Shown: piece after piece, positions 1 through 20,341 of the stretch
Numbering within the stretch: position 1 is the stretch's first letter
How the letters are laid out: the number at the start of each line of letters is the position of its first letter
Assembly (NCBI GenBank): GCA_965153355.1
Contig: OZ231126.1
Span: 5,890,001-5,954,000, forward strand
Direction of reading: 5' to 3'
DNA length: 64,000 bases
From: Flaccisagitta enflata
Lineage: Eukaryota > Chaetognatha > Sagittoidea > Aphragmophora
Program-made: the position numbers and the translations under genes
Notes under the pieces: generated by a model
The model's input: the letters and a program-made list of their open reading frames with translations, nothing else
What the model was told of the DNA's origin: nothing
The model's database searches: none

Positions 1-105
1 GCCGCTGCCCTGCTTCTTCCCTCAAATTCCGTCATAACCTGTTCTGGCAGGGCACTGGTACCGCTGACCATCTACGACGCTTCTGCGACTATTTACTATA
101 CAGAG
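1..105 (+). repeat. Fragment of dispersed family 2
   Basis: The first 100 bases match the end module found again at about 4270-4356, 47570-47650 and, inverted, at 3700-3780. Shared words are gccgctgccctgct, cagggcac.ggtaccgctgacc and the tail gcgactatt. The module normally sits beside minisatellite arrays. The element is cut by the left edge of the window. Confidence 0.75.
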
Positions 106-163
106 CGCCTAACTCCTTGACATTTTTCTCCCGCTATTTACCCACCAAGCATTAATAGTTCTG

Positions 164-421
164 ATGGCCTTTTTAGACTCGAGCCGCCCTTCTCGCCCTT
201 CAAAAACACGGCGGGTCATGGAGGAAGAGGACAGTTCTGACTCCGAGTCTACAGACCCGGAAGACACGCGACCACAAAAGCCGGACTTGAAGACCATGCC
301 GGGAAGAGGAGGCCGTCCGCCTGTCATTTCCCAGGCATCGCGAGCCGCTTATCAGTCAAATCTTAAAAAAGTTCGCAGAAGTGACGAAAATGACGAGGAT
401 TTTGAACCCGGCTCAGACTGA
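164..421 (+). CDS. Possible small acidic/basic ORF (85 aa), doubtful
   Basis: This open frame is rich in Ser, Glu, Asp, Arg and Lys. It has an acidic cluster (EEEDSSDSESTDPED) at about residues 20-34 and ends with an acidic tail. It is not a simple-sequence shadow and its composition resembles a nuclear protein tail, so it could be a terminal exon of a plus-strand gene or of a mobile element. It follows a family 2 fragment directly. I recognise no domain, see no neighbouring exon, and it would be the only plus-strand gene here. Low confidence. Confidence 0.2.
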   Translation: MAFLDSSRPSRPSKTRRVMEEEDSSDSESTDPEDTRPQKPDLKTMPGRGGRPPVISQASRAAYQSNLKKVRRSDENDEDFEPGSD

Positions 422-839
422 CCAATCTGTCCTCAAATCGTAGCTAAACGAGGTCAACACCTACAAGTTGCTTGTGCCTAATCAAATCGCAAATAGGGTA
501 GTAGTGTTGTTCATATTTATATCCAATTTGATTTCATAGATTTGATCAAAAAATGTTCAAAACTTGTGTGGACGGACCGACGGGCTGACAAAGCGGAATG
601 TTAAGTCGCATGCATGTGTTTGAATGATCAGCAAGGTCTTCTTATTCATTTACATTGTATAAAAACAATGCGTTTGGAATTACAATTTTATCGTTACAAA
701 AAAGAACTGTACTGGTTTGGACACGAGGGCCTTTTTTTTACACTACTCGATTGATACCAAAGGACTGACGGAACAAGGCCAAGTAGGCGAATGAGGTGCG
801 ACGCGTGGATTGTCGAATGAATGCATTACCGACAGACAG

Positions 840-1262
840 ACAGACTGACCAATGGACACAGCCAGTTATAGAGGTGCTTTGTCGCACCTAAAAAGCCTCT
901 TATAAATTCGCTAGTCGCGACTAGAAATGAACAAGGCTAAGCAGCCCGATGATAGGTCCTCTTTGAATGAACATTTTTAGGTGCGCCAACGCACCTCTAT
1001 AACTGGCTGTGTTCGTTGGTTGGACGGTCAGTTGGTCTGTCGGTTGGGTAAAGAATTCCTTCGACGATCCACACAGCGCACCTTATTGGCCAACTTGGCC
1101 TCGTTTTTAGTCGCGGACTCGCGATTCTAGAATTTGCCGTGTCGGTCGGTCGGTCGGTCGGTCTGTCCGTCGGTAACCAAATCAAAATGCGAGCGTTTTT
1201 TTGCCATTCCGCTCCTGCCCACCCGTCCGCGACTTAGGGAGAGTGTATACGGCCTTGTTTTG
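840..1262. mobile_element. Cluster of family 1 elements, partly inverted
   Basis: Three family 1 pieces lie together. 855-895 carries the 3' hairpin end in plus orientation. 976-1030 carries the same end inverted, so the two form a hairpin around a short spacer. 1104-1262 is a nearly complete inverted copy: it begins with the hairpin end, continues through repeated GGTC/GTCC words and the cctgcccacccgtccgcgac core, and ends in ggccttgtt, the reverse complement of the type A head. Another 3' end is at about 1430-1468. Confidence 0.7.
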
Positions 1263-2145
1263 AATGAACGTTGTTTATGAATGAACAAAGGACTGAATGA
1301 ATGATTGAATGATAGAATGAACAAATAATTGGTTGGTGCTGGTTTCGGTGTAAAATAGCTTCAGATTTCGCGATTTTAATGCTTGCGTGATGGACAGATT
1401 GACCAACCAACCATCCAAACAATGGACAGACATGACCTCTTACAGAGATGCGAGGACGCATCTAAAAACGTCTTTTACAATTATTTCCGATCGGCGGTAG
1501 CCGCTAATCCCGCCATTACTGGTAAGATTGTGAGGCCTTTATGGTCAGACGTGATCGTAGATTCGGTCTCTTGTCGGGATTCTTCCGCAAACTAGGGGGA
1601 TCCATAATCTAAGTGTGGAATCAGAACGGCGACGATTCTTGTCAGATTTGACTGGACGATGTCTGAGTTAAACATCAAACTCGAGGAATTTTATTCCAAT
1701 CCATTCATGAGACTCACTTGGCATTTGCAGATAGCCGTATAACTTGAAAATGAAATTCCATCAATTTTTTTTCCAAAACATGAGTTGATACAGAATTTGC
1801 CCCTTTGTGAGCACCATGACTAGTGCTTAATCAAATCGCAAATCGGGTAATATATATGCTGTCCAGCTGACAGTCAGGGAAAAAAGACAAAATGAAATCA
1901 TGTTGCTAATTCTTTACTTTCAAAGGACAATGATATGTTCAAGGGAGTCATCACAATCCACAAGGCTAATTCATGCTATCAATCCTCGTATTCTTTTGGT
2001 AACATCCTCTCGGAGAATGAGAGAGATTTCTTGTTAAAATTCCGCTGTTGTGAGCGCCAATGTGACGTTTCCGCCGCCGCGGTTGTCGGCGCTAACGTCA
2101 TGTTTCCACCACCGCCAACGTCATGTTTCCGCCTCCGCTCTCGTC

Positions 2146-2149
<4 letters not shown>

Positions 2150-2195
<46 letters not shown>
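2150..2195. repeat. (GA)n microsatellite
   Basis: A nearly pure GA dinucleotide run of about 45 bases abuts the head of the family 1 copy that follows. Confidence 0.95.
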
Positions 2196-2200
<5 letters not shown>

Positions 2201-2205
2201 TGAAT

Positions 2206-2401
2206 AAGTGACACGGGGTCACAATATCGTAGCAGACGGGTGGGCAGGGGTATCCAACACACACACAAACATTCACAAAAAATATCTAAAAAGCTGGTTT
2301 TTCCACCTTTTGACTCGATCACCACGGACCAGCGGACTGACGGACGGACCAACGAACGGACAGACAAAGCCTCTTATAGAGTTGCGTGTCCGCAATTAAA
2401 A
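2206..2401 (+). mobile_element. Family 1 element, type B head
   Basis: It starts with the type B head (aagtgacacggggtcacaat), continues with gacgggtgggcaggggtat and a variable middle. It ends with caaagcctcttatagagttg and the hairpin arm gtgtccgcaattaaaa. This is one of the cleaner full-length copies. Confidence 0.8.
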
Positions 2402-2550
2402 GGACAAGCAGACAGACAGACGAACTCGCCGACTTTGGACAAGGAATTCTTTTTCTATTGTCGGCGACTTTAATGAGGTGTCATCAACCGCTTTCCAACG
2501 TGACCAAGCAGCGATGTGAAGAGATTTCAAAACGGGGCTCCAACGACGCG

Positions 2551-2562
2551 TTGCATTGTTGT

Positions 2563-2596
<34 letters not shown>

Positions 2597-2698
2597 GTTG
2601 CTGTTGCTGTTGCTGTTGTTGTTGTTGTTGTTGTTTTCATTGTCGTCACAGTTGGTATTGATGTTGTTGTTGTTATCGTAGTTGTTAATGTCGATATC

Positions 2699-2754
<56 letters not shown>

Positions 2755-3425
2755 GGTGTTGTTATCGCAGTTCTGTCACCGATTCAAGGATTCAGGGGAA
2801 CAGCGAAACGGAAACTTAGATACAGGAAACAGGAAACAGGAAATTGCTAAGTGTGTGGCCAATAAGAAGAGGAAGAGGCGGAAGAAGAAGAGGAGGAAGA
2901 AGAAGAGGAAGAAAAAGAGGAGGAAGAAAAAGAGGGGGGAAGAAGGAGATGGGAAGAAGAAAAGGTAGAAGAAGCAATAAAAGAAAAGAAGAAGAACAAG
3001 AAGAGGAATACGAAGAAGAAACAAGAGAAAAAAAAAGAACAAGAAAAAGAAGTACAAGGAAAAGAAGAAAGAAAAAAAAAAGAAAAAGAAAGAAAAAAAG
3101 AAAAAAAGGAAGAACAGTAAGAAGAAGAAAATGAAGAAGGAAAAGAAAGGGCAAGAGATGAAGAGAAGAAGGAAAAGAGAAAGAAGAAGAAGAAGAAGAA
3201 GAAGAAGAAGAAGAAAAGGAAGAAGAAGAAGAAGAAGAAGAAGAAGAAGAAGAAGAAGAAGAAGAAGAAGAAGAAGAAGAAGAAGAAGAAGAAGACGAGG
3301 AAGAAAAGAAGAAGAAGAAGAAGAAGAAGAAGAAGAAGAAGAAGAAGAAGAAGAAGAAGAAGAAGAAGAAGAAGAAGAAGAAGAAGACGAGGAAGAAAAG
3401 GAAGAAGAAGAAGAAGAAGAAGAAG

Positions 3426-3457
<32 letters not shown>

Positions 3458-3515
3458 GAAGAAAAAGAAGAAAAAGAAGAAGAGGGAGAACAGGGAGAAG
3501 AGGAAGAATTTCGAT
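2551..3515. repeat. (TTG)n followed by (GAA)n low-complexity block
   Basis: 2557-2760 is mostly TTG triplets broken by a short non-repetitive island. 2866-3515 is almost pure purine on the plus strand, mainly GAA and AAG. All long open frames across it (poly-Val, poly-Leu, poly-Glu, poly-Lys/Arg) follow from triplet repetition and are not genes. Confidence 0.95.
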
Positions 3516-3699
3516 TTTAATTTGACCATGTCAGCAAAAACACTTATATGCGAGGACCACGACATGGCTTCAGCCGCAGTGAAAGTTCAAAAAAAAAAAA
3601 AGACATTTACTGCTGCCACTTGTACAGTTATGTGATCAGGGCCGTATTGCATGAGGTCGCCGGGGCGGCAATGATGGCACATGAAGAGGAAGAGGAACA

Positions 3700-4356
3700 G
3701 TCGCAAAAGCGTTAGATGGTCAGCGGTACCCGTGCCCTGCCTAAGTTGGTTGTGGTTGAAGTTGAGGGGGGAGCAGGGCAGCGGCCTCAAAGGGGTTGAT
3801 GACCTATGCTTTTGGGCAGCGGCTCCGAAGGGGTCGATGACCTATGCTTTCACACATATGGGGGATTTTCTCCTTCTCCTCCTCCTCCTACGTCCCCCCC
3901 CTCAAATCCCAGTCTTGAGGCCCAAATTCCAGTCTCGAGGCCCAAATCCCAGTCTTGAGGCCCAAATCCCAGCCTCAAGGCCCAAATCCTAGCCTCAAGG
4001 CCTAAATCCTAGCCTGGAGGCCCAGATTTCAGCCGTGAAGCCCAAATCTCAGCCTCAAGGTCAAAATCTCAGCCAAGAGGCCCAGATTCCGGCCTTGAGG
4101 CCCAAATCTCAGCCTCCAGGCTAGGATTTAGGCCTTGAGGCTAGGATTTGGGCCTTGAGGCTGGGATTAGGGCCTCAAGACTGGGATTTGAGGGGGAGGG
4201 ACGGAGAAGGAGGAGGAGAAGGAGAAAATCCCCCATATGTGTGAAAGCATAGGTCATCGACCCCTTTGGGGCCGCTGCCCTGCTCCCCCCTCAACTTCAA
4301 CCACAACCAACTTAGGCAGGGCACGGGTACCGCTGACCATCTAACGCTTTTGCGAC
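3700..4356. repeat. Large inverted repeat of family 2 ends around a minisatellite
   Basis: Left arm, from about 3700: cgcaaaagcgttagatggtc, then agcggtacccgtgccctgcc, continuing past atgggggattttctccttct. Right arm, ending at 4356, is its reverse complement. Between them are about 20-bp units of the form ggcccaaatcccagcctcaa whose direction flips near 4040-4100, so the internal minisatellite is itself palindromic. The arms are close to identical, which suggests recent origin or gene conversion. Confidence 0.85.
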
Positions 4357-4386
4357 TATTACACATGTGGGTATTTTTTCCTCCTC

Positions 4387-4700
4387 ATATCCCAGTCCCG
4401 AGGCCCAAATTCCAGTCTCAAGGCCTAAATCCCAGTCTTGAGGCCCAAATCCCAGCCTCAAGGCCCAAATCCTAGCCTGCAGGCTGAGATTTGGGCCTCA
4501 TGGCCGAGATCTGGGCTTCTTGGCTGAGATATTGACCTTGAGGCTGAGATTTGGGCTTCTTAGCTGAAATCTGGGCCTCCAGGCTAGGATTTACGCCTTG
4601 AGGCTAGGATTTGGGCCTTGAGGCTGGGATTTGGGCCTCAAGACTGGGATTTGGGCCTCGAGACTGGAATTTGGGCCTCAGGACTGGGATTTGAGGGGGG
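4387..4700. repeat. Second palindromic minisatellite
   Basis: Immediately after the first hairpin, units of the ggcccaaatcccagtc type run forward to about 4480, change through divergent ggctgagatttgggc units, then run as reverse complements to about 4695 (gactgggatttgaggggggg). The symmetry centre is near 4540. The two hairpins lie back to back. Confidence 0.8.
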
Positions 4701-4769
4701 GACGTAAGAGAAGGAAGAGGAGGAGGATGAGGAGAAAATCCCCCATTTGGCCCAAAAAGGAAAAGAAAA

Positions 4770-4930
4770 ACTGAGGGAGAAGAAAAAGAAGAAGAAGAAG
4801 AAGAAAAAGAAGAAGAAGAAGAAGAAGAAGAAGAAGAAGAAGAAGAAGAAGAAGAAGAAGAAGAAGAAGAAGAAGAAGAAGAAGAAGAAGAAGAAGAAAT
4901 TGAAAAAGAGAAGAAGAAAGAGAAGTAGCA
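4770..4930. repeat. (AAG)n array
   Basis: About 130 bases of almost uninterrupted AAG follow the second palindrome. The poly-Lys and poly-Leu frames here are artefacts. A further short family 2 word (gtcagcggcacccgatgccc) lies just to the right at about 4970. Confidence 0.95.
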
Positions 4931-5030
4931 GGAAAAAAGACTAAGTAGTCAACCATGGATCGCACAAAGTCAGCGGCACCCGATGCCCAGTGTCCATGTG
5001 TCCTACAGGATATCATCACATTGGGGCCTC

Positions 5031-7623
5031 TGGCAAAAAAGTGAAGAAAAAAAAGAAAAGTAGGCGGGACTCACCATTCCACCATTTCACCATATGGTTA
5101 AGCCCAAAATCTCCGGAGACAATTCATGTAAAATGAAAAACAAATTTGTTATTAGTGTAGCTCCCTGTAAAATATCATAAGAGAATTCACAAATGGTGAT
5201 TAGCAATACAGAACTTACCCCCCCACCCTCCCACATTATCATTAAAGTCTCCATCGACTCCAGCATAATAGACGCTGTAGATGAGTTCCCAAGTGGACAA
5301 AAGTATAGAAAGTGAAATTGGCGAAAGCAATAATTCCTCCAAGTCGATGACGTACCTAGGATGAAGTTTAATAAAAGCGTTTCTTTATCTTATGTAGGTT
5401 AAAACACCATGATTTCCTAAAATAGAAAATAATCTTTTTAGTAACAAAACTGAATATGGCTGATATCTGGGATTTCTGTAAGAACTTTTACAGCCAAAAC
5501 AAAAACGGAAGATGAAAGAATTTTGAAAAAAAGAGAATCATCTTAATAATATTTGCTCCTCCACATTACATAAGTAAAGTAAAGGGATATTCCCAAATTT
5601 TGCTATGTGAAGCATCAAAGCTGGTCGGTTGGTCCAGTCCGTCAGTAGATCAGTGACGTTTGAGTCTTCTCCTCTACTTGCCCATTACTTGCTGCACATC
5701 GACGTCGATAAACAAATACCATCTTACAAAATGAGATACGAAACACAAATCCACGACTCGCAGGAAATAGAAATAAAGGACTGCAATCAACGGGAAATCA
5801 TGTCCAGGAGGTCGACCTCATTTGATGATAGTAGATGGAGGAGCATTGCCTGATGACCAAAGAAAAAAAAATTGCACTTTTTGAATCGCCCCCCCCCCAA
5901 CCAAAACAGATGTGAAATAGCAAAATTCTCATATCTATACAAAACTCTGATAATCTACGAGTCGTAGGCTAAGACAGCGAGCATTTGAAGGCAACATTTA
6001 GTGTTTCATCCCATTTTTTCAACTTTTGTGGAATGATTATGATGCCAAAAAAACTATCATGGGACCAATTGTCGCCAGAAACACTGTGTATAGCTTTGTC
6101 ACATGCTGACCTCTATAGAACTTCCAATAATGCAATTCACAGGCAAAAAACAAAGGAAATCAGGTTTTTAGTTGCTTGCTACGCAACCCTACACCCCGCT
6201 TTGTCGGACCATCGGTTGGTTGGTTGGTCAGACGGTTGGTCGGTCGGTTGTTCCCCTTTTTACTTTTTTGGCGTTTTTAAGCTTTTTGGGTTCACAGCTC
6301 CTTCCAGAATGCCATTATAAGTCATTCTAAGTCATTTTAAGTCATTTTAAGTCATATTAAATTATATTAAGTCACCAAAGTCAATAAGGTCAATATGGTC
6401 ATTAATGTCATCTTAAGTCATTTCAGGTCACCATGAGTCATTCAAACTCAGTTTAAGACATCTTTAGCTATTCATGCTCTGCACGCTACTTATAGGTGTG
6501 GTCTTGTTTAGTAAAGTCTTGCTCACACATTTTATTGTTTTGCTGCCTTCAACATAATCGGCCATAAGTGCCAAAAAATTTTGCATTTTAAAAAACATAG
6601 CCTTCTCTGTAATCAGTTCAGGAAGCGGGCTGTGTTCTTCATTTTTATGTTATTTTATTATAACAAAGTGATTGCAAACCTCGCTATAAACTTTGCCATT
6701 GAATTGAATGAATGAACTATTTATTGTAAATTTTCCTTTATCTTTTTCTTCTGATTATTTACATCTGTCGCTTTTTTGCTGACAAAATGGAAGAGCATGT
6801 ATAATCTATGCAAAGTCAAAACTTTGACAAGCCCTCCATCAGTGAACAAATATGAAATATTGTATATTTTCTAACTATACTCTATGCATGCCAGAGTATC
6901 GAAATCAGCAAAAAATGGCTTTCCCCCTCCATCTTTTTCCTTTGCTTATATGCCACAAATGAGCCATAGGGTAACGTTCAAATCAATCGGGAACCATTGT
7001 TTGAGTGACCATGAAGTTTCCATAGAAATCTATGACAGAGGCAAAATTTGTATTTAAAGAAAATTGATCCTAGTACTGATTCAATACAAACTTCAACCTC
7101 ACCCTAACACTGGCTCTTGATCAAATTGAAGGTTTTACAATAGCTCTGCAAAGGCGAAAGATGATGGCGGGGTGAGAGCTAGTTTTGCCCGTGATTGGCA
7201 CCCTGACATGTATACTACACTTGCTCCTTTGTCCTATTTGAATGAAAATTTTGCAATTTGATATTCAATTTGACTTAGTTCAAAAATTTGTTTTGTCTTT
7301 TCTTTTTTTTACTCTAATAAATTTTCTATCTTGACCTCTGATGATATACTAAATCTTGCCTTCAGATGGTCGCCGTCCTACCTATCCTTTCCTCATTCTT
7401 TAATTCGGTAGACAGAATTTCGTCGATCTTCGCATTTCTTTGCGTCGCTACAAAGGTTTCATAACTTGGAGAGAGGAGATTGTTGGCTATAAGTTGTGTT
7501 ATGCATTTTCAGCAAACCAATAAGGAATTTTAAAACCTTTGCTTATGTGCTTCAAATGCTGTGAAGCTCAGGCATGCCCCTATCTTTCTAATAGTCAAAA
7601 TACATTCTCTAACAAAATTTTTC
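5031..7623. other. Mostly featureless AT-rich intergenic stretch
   Basis: I find no supportable exon here. It contains one copy of the dispersed acggaagatga motif near 5505-5615, a family 1 end in reverse orientation at about 6165-6245 (ttttagttgcttgctacgca), and a run of degenerate AAGTCATTTT units at about 6318-6440. An isolated ggcaccctgaca word at about 7198 resembles the terminus of the 18.5 kb inverted element. Confidence 0.6.
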
Positions 7624-16528
<8,905 letters not shown>

Positions 16529-16919
16529 TCAAATATTTTTCGTATAGCCTCTCTGCAGTAATGTTACTTTGTGAAGAAGATTTCGGTGGATAGAAAGATT
16601 CTATGGAGTAGTTTTAAGCCTACGATCTAAAATCATCTACAACATAGAAACTAAACTGACTGTAGAGATTTATACCAATACCGGTTTGTCCACTGACTGT
16701 GATGTCTTGGTAATGGTAATAGACCAAGTGAAGTATGGTGAGTTTTGTTCACCTTATTTGTCTTTGTTTTTTGGTAAAGGATACCAAAGGAATGGATTTA
16801 CACGGAAATGTTTTTAGTTGTGATGGATATGTACGAATGCAGATGAGTGACGGTTTGCACCGGGTCCACAAGCCATTGGCTTTCCTTTTCCGGTTGACTT
16901 GAACTTGAACTTGAACTTG

Positions 16920-17580
16920 ATTTTTTTCTTTTCTTTGCTTTTTTTTTCTCTTTGCTGCTTTTCTTTGAAATCTCTAGACTTCCTTTATCTTCTTTAATGA
17001 TTTTTTTAATCTATTCCTTCATCTTGTTTTTTTTTCTCTCCTCTCCTTTTTCATCAACCTATCTTTCTTCGTCTTCTCTCTTTTGTGCCCTCTTTTTCTT
17101 CTTATTTTCTTTCTTCAATCTTCCTGTTTTCTCTTCTTCCTTTCTTTTCTTCTTCTTTTCTTTTTTTTTCTTCTCTTCTTTTTTTTCTTCTTTTCGAATT
17201 TTCTTTTTTTTTTCTTCTTTTTTTTCTTTTTTTCTTCTTTTATTTTTTTTCTTCTTTCCTTTTTTTTCTTATTTTCTTATTTTCTTATTTTCTTTTTTTT
17301 TTCTTTTTTCTTCTTTTCTATTTTTCTTCTTTTCTTTTTTTCTTCTTTTCTTTTTTTCTCCCTTTCTTTTTTCTTCTTATTCTTTTTCCTTTTCTTCATC
17401 TACTCTTTTTTTTCTTCTTCTTCTCACTTTCTTTTCTTTTTTTTCTTCTACTTTTCCTTTTTCTTCTCTTTTCATCATCTTGTTTTCTTCTTTTCCTCTT
17501 TTCTTCTTTTCTTCTTTTCCGGTTTTCTTCTTTTCTTCATTCTTCCTCTGTTCTCCTTTCTTCTTCTTTTCTCTTTAGTA
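16920..17580. repeat. Pyrimidine-rich TTC/TTTC block
   Basis: About 650 bases of nearly uninterrupted plus-strand pyrimidine lie between VWA8 exon 4 and the unknown gene. The long Phe/Leu/Ser frames here are artefacts of composition. Confidence 0.9.
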
Positions 17581-17599
17581 CTGTCTTGTCTTTTTTCTT

Positions 17600-17672
17600 C
17601 GTTTTAGCCGCGGGTACGCAGCTATACAAGAAGCTTAGTCCGTCCGTCGGGCCGTCCGTCCGTTCATTGGAT
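17600..17672 (-). mobile_element. Family 1 fragment abutting VWA8
   Basis: This is an inverted 3' end (ttttagccgcgggtacgcag) followed by gtccgtccgtc words. It stops a few bases from the donor site of the last visible VWA8 exon (17687). Confidence 0.65.
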
Positions 17673-17686
17673 CCCTCGCGTCTCAC

Positions 17687-19877
17687 CTTGAAATCTGCTC
17701 CTGAGCGGTGGATCGAGCGCGTTTCCGGGGTATTTCGGGACTGGATGTCCCAAAGCGATGACGCGGAAATCTTCGCTGACTCGCAGCAAATTCCACGAAT
17801 CCAATTCGGCTTGGCTGTGGGTTTCCAGCAGCTTGTCGTAACGCGGAGCAGCCACCAAGAACCTGAGAAATTAATGAAACATGTCAAGGATTCATTCATC
17901 AGATCTATAAAGTGAAATTAGTAAAGTGTATCAGTCATCAGTAAAGTGTCATCTATAAAGTGTCATCAGATCTATAAAGTATATTAATGATTCAGCCACC
18001 ATTTAACACCACCAAGATGAGCATTGGAAATAAGCCGTGGATAGAATGGTGAGTCACTACTCGTCGGTATATTCCTCAGAACAAAGGAATTAAGAGTTAA
18101 GAATCAAGAGTCACTGATGCACACAAATGCGCAAATTAACATAGTCACTGATGGCGCTGCACGCGCGTGAAAGATAAGAGCAGTGTCTTTTAAACACAGG
18201 ATCTACAATACAATCTACAATACGATCTACAATACGACTGTAATTCGTCTGATTTGGATGGCTCCTCCCACCTGCCATCGTCCAGTTGCATTTCTCTGTT
18301 TTCCAGGAGATTGTTTAGAATCGGCAGCACATTTCTCTCGGCTTTGTCGATTCCCTCCAGCACCAAAACTCGGCCCTCGATCGCAGCTTTCACCGCCGCC
18401 TACGGAGATGAAATTGAATATCATTTGCATATTGCAGTGAAGCGTTTACGCGCCAAATTTTCAACATAAGATAAGCAACTTTGTAGGAATGAGTATTAAG
18501 TCTGTCAGGGTGCCTAGAAAAGCCCAAATTAAACTCTGCTCGGTAAAAATGTATTTCCTTTGCAAAAATGCTTTCATATGAACCATTGTGTGACCTTGGT
18601 CAAGAACCATCTTTAGGGTGAGGTTTAATTTTTCATTGAATCTTTTTTAGAATTTAAATTTTCATTTTGCAAATTCTGTTTTTTTTATACAATACTATAG
18701 AAACGTCAAGGGAACCCTAGAGATGATTCCCGATTGATTTGAAAATCAAGCAATGGTTTTCTTAAACATTTTTAGTTGTGGACACGCAACTTTTTAAGAA
18801 GCTTTTTCTGTCCGTTGGTTCATGTGTCTGTCTGTCGGCCCATTGGTCCGTCAGCTTGAATCAAAGGAAAACGCTCAAATCCGCCCCTGCCCAGCCATCC
18901 GCAATTGGTATTGGCCGTGTATCCGGCCTTGTTGCAAAAGAAAAATATCTTTGCCAGGTGAAGTTCAATTTTGGAATTTCTAGGCACCCTGACAGGAGTA
19001 ATATGAACTCGCTGATATATGAACGAAAGCTACATTTTGCGAATGAACTTCTGTCCCCTACCTGATCCAAATAAGAGGCTGTTTGGGCTCTGATTTCTCG
19101 TCTTTGTTTCAAATCTGATTCTGTGGTGTCACGAGACAAAGACACAAACTCGCACTCTTTCCGCGTCAACTCCAAATACTGCATGGCTACGATTCGTCGT
19201 AAGTGGCCTATGAATAAAGTTTGAAGAACATCACATGACATGGTCATAAATACGTGATGTTTAATTAGCCCCAAAGACTTCAGCAATCGAGTTGTACCAC
19301 CCTCAGAGGCAAAACAAGGATCGATATAATTTTGGGCAGTGGCGAAATTACAAGTTTTCGCACTTTTCGGTTCAAGAAGGATGGACGGACGGACGGACAC
19401 AGCCTTTTATAAAGTCGCCTGTCCAATGTCCATGCCTTACCCGGTGATCACATGATAACGTCTTGATCGATAGCTAAGCCTACCTTCAGCGTGAGCAATT
19501 CAGCGCGGAAAGAGTGCGAGTTTGTGTCTTTGTGTTTCTGTTTTACAGGCAGCTCAGTCCCTGATCATCCTCTGCTCACCTGGCGGTCCGATGAGAAAGA
19601 CATCCTGCCCAATGGCTTCCTTTTGCATAAGCCATTTGATGTGTCTGAGATGCGATTGCGGGAGTTGATCTCCAGAGGCTGTCAAGTATCCCGTCGGCAC
19701 GAGTTCAGCCGCTTCAGGTTCCTTTAATTCCAGAGTCACGTCGCCCAACGTCACGGTGCCACCGGAAGCGCGTGACACGGAGAAGGAAGCGGCGCGCGAT
19801 GGAGGGAAGAAACGCGAACGTGTGGCGCAAACGACGAAAGACGACGCGCGCGGGACGCGTAATAAGAATAAACCCAT
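17687..19877 (-). CDS. VWA8: VWA8, first four coding exons only
   Basis: VWA8 is a mitochondrial protein of the MoxR AAA+ group with a C-terminal von Willebrand A domain. Four exons chain in phase: 19877-19580, 19207-19062, 18399-18272 and 17862-17687, giving about 249 residues. The N-terminus is rich in Arg, Ser and Ala with almost no acidic residues, as expected of a mitochondrial presequence. It then matches the known family closely: GQDVFLIGPPG, AMQYLELTRKE, SLSRDTTESDLKQRREIRA, GIDKAERNVLPILNNLLENR and GNALDPPLRSRFQ. The P-loop is degenerate, as I remember for VWA8. Known VWA8 proteins are around 1900 residues; here nothing after the first AAA segment is found. The last exon ends at a good GT donor (phase 1) with no partner acceptor before another gene starts. 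It could be a truncated copy, a rearranged gene, or a gene whose next intron contains the unknown gene and leaves the window. Confidence 0.9.
18506..18997. mobile_element. Short inverted-repeat element in a VWA8 intron, with a nested family 1 copy
   Basis: The ends are inverted copies: ctgtcagggtgcctagaaa near 18506 and tttctaggcaccctgacag near 18980. The arms continue with weaker similarity for about 40 bases (aaattaaactctg against caaaattgaacttc). 18772-18932 is a complete inverted family 1 type A element, from ttagttgtggacacgcaact to the ggccttgtt head, apparently inserted within it. I could not identify a clear target duplication. Confidence 0.7.
19380..19425 (+). mobile_element. Family 1 3' end fragment
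   Basis: gacggacggacggacacagc is followed by cttttataaagtcgcctgtc. It lies in VWA8 intron 1. Confidence 0.55.
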
Positions 19878-20341
19878 GTTTGCAAAGGTTCACGCTTTTA
19901 GCGGAAATTGTCCCTAATGTTTTTATCTGTCGTTTGTCCCAAAATTCATGATTGTTTTTGCACTTGCAGTCATTTCTGTCTCACACATCAGTCATCACCG
20001 CCACCAGGGACCAAACGGGCTCGCACAATTATAGTTTGTCCGCAATAACATCATCATTCACCACTAACAAGTCGGCTGATAAACAGAAGAAAACAAAACG
20101 AAATGAACGGCATCACTCTTGCTACATACTAATCAACAATGATATCGTAAACATGAGAAAGAGAAACAGAAAATGAGAGGTAGATCAATTGGTTGATCAT
20201 TATAACACGTGAAAAGGATCTGGACTGATCAAAAACAAAATAAGCGAAATCTGCCTAATCACCAACATGATCATTGATCAACTGCTCATGGTCAAGAGTT
20301 AAAGCCCAAATCATGGCTATCGATCATCGAATAAGACGCAT

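Noticed and set aside
2516-3565. Long open frames of poly-Val, poly-Leu, poly-Glu and Lys/Arg on both strands
   Set aside because: They follow directly from TTG and GAA triplet repeats, have no splice or domain support, and are open in several frames at once.
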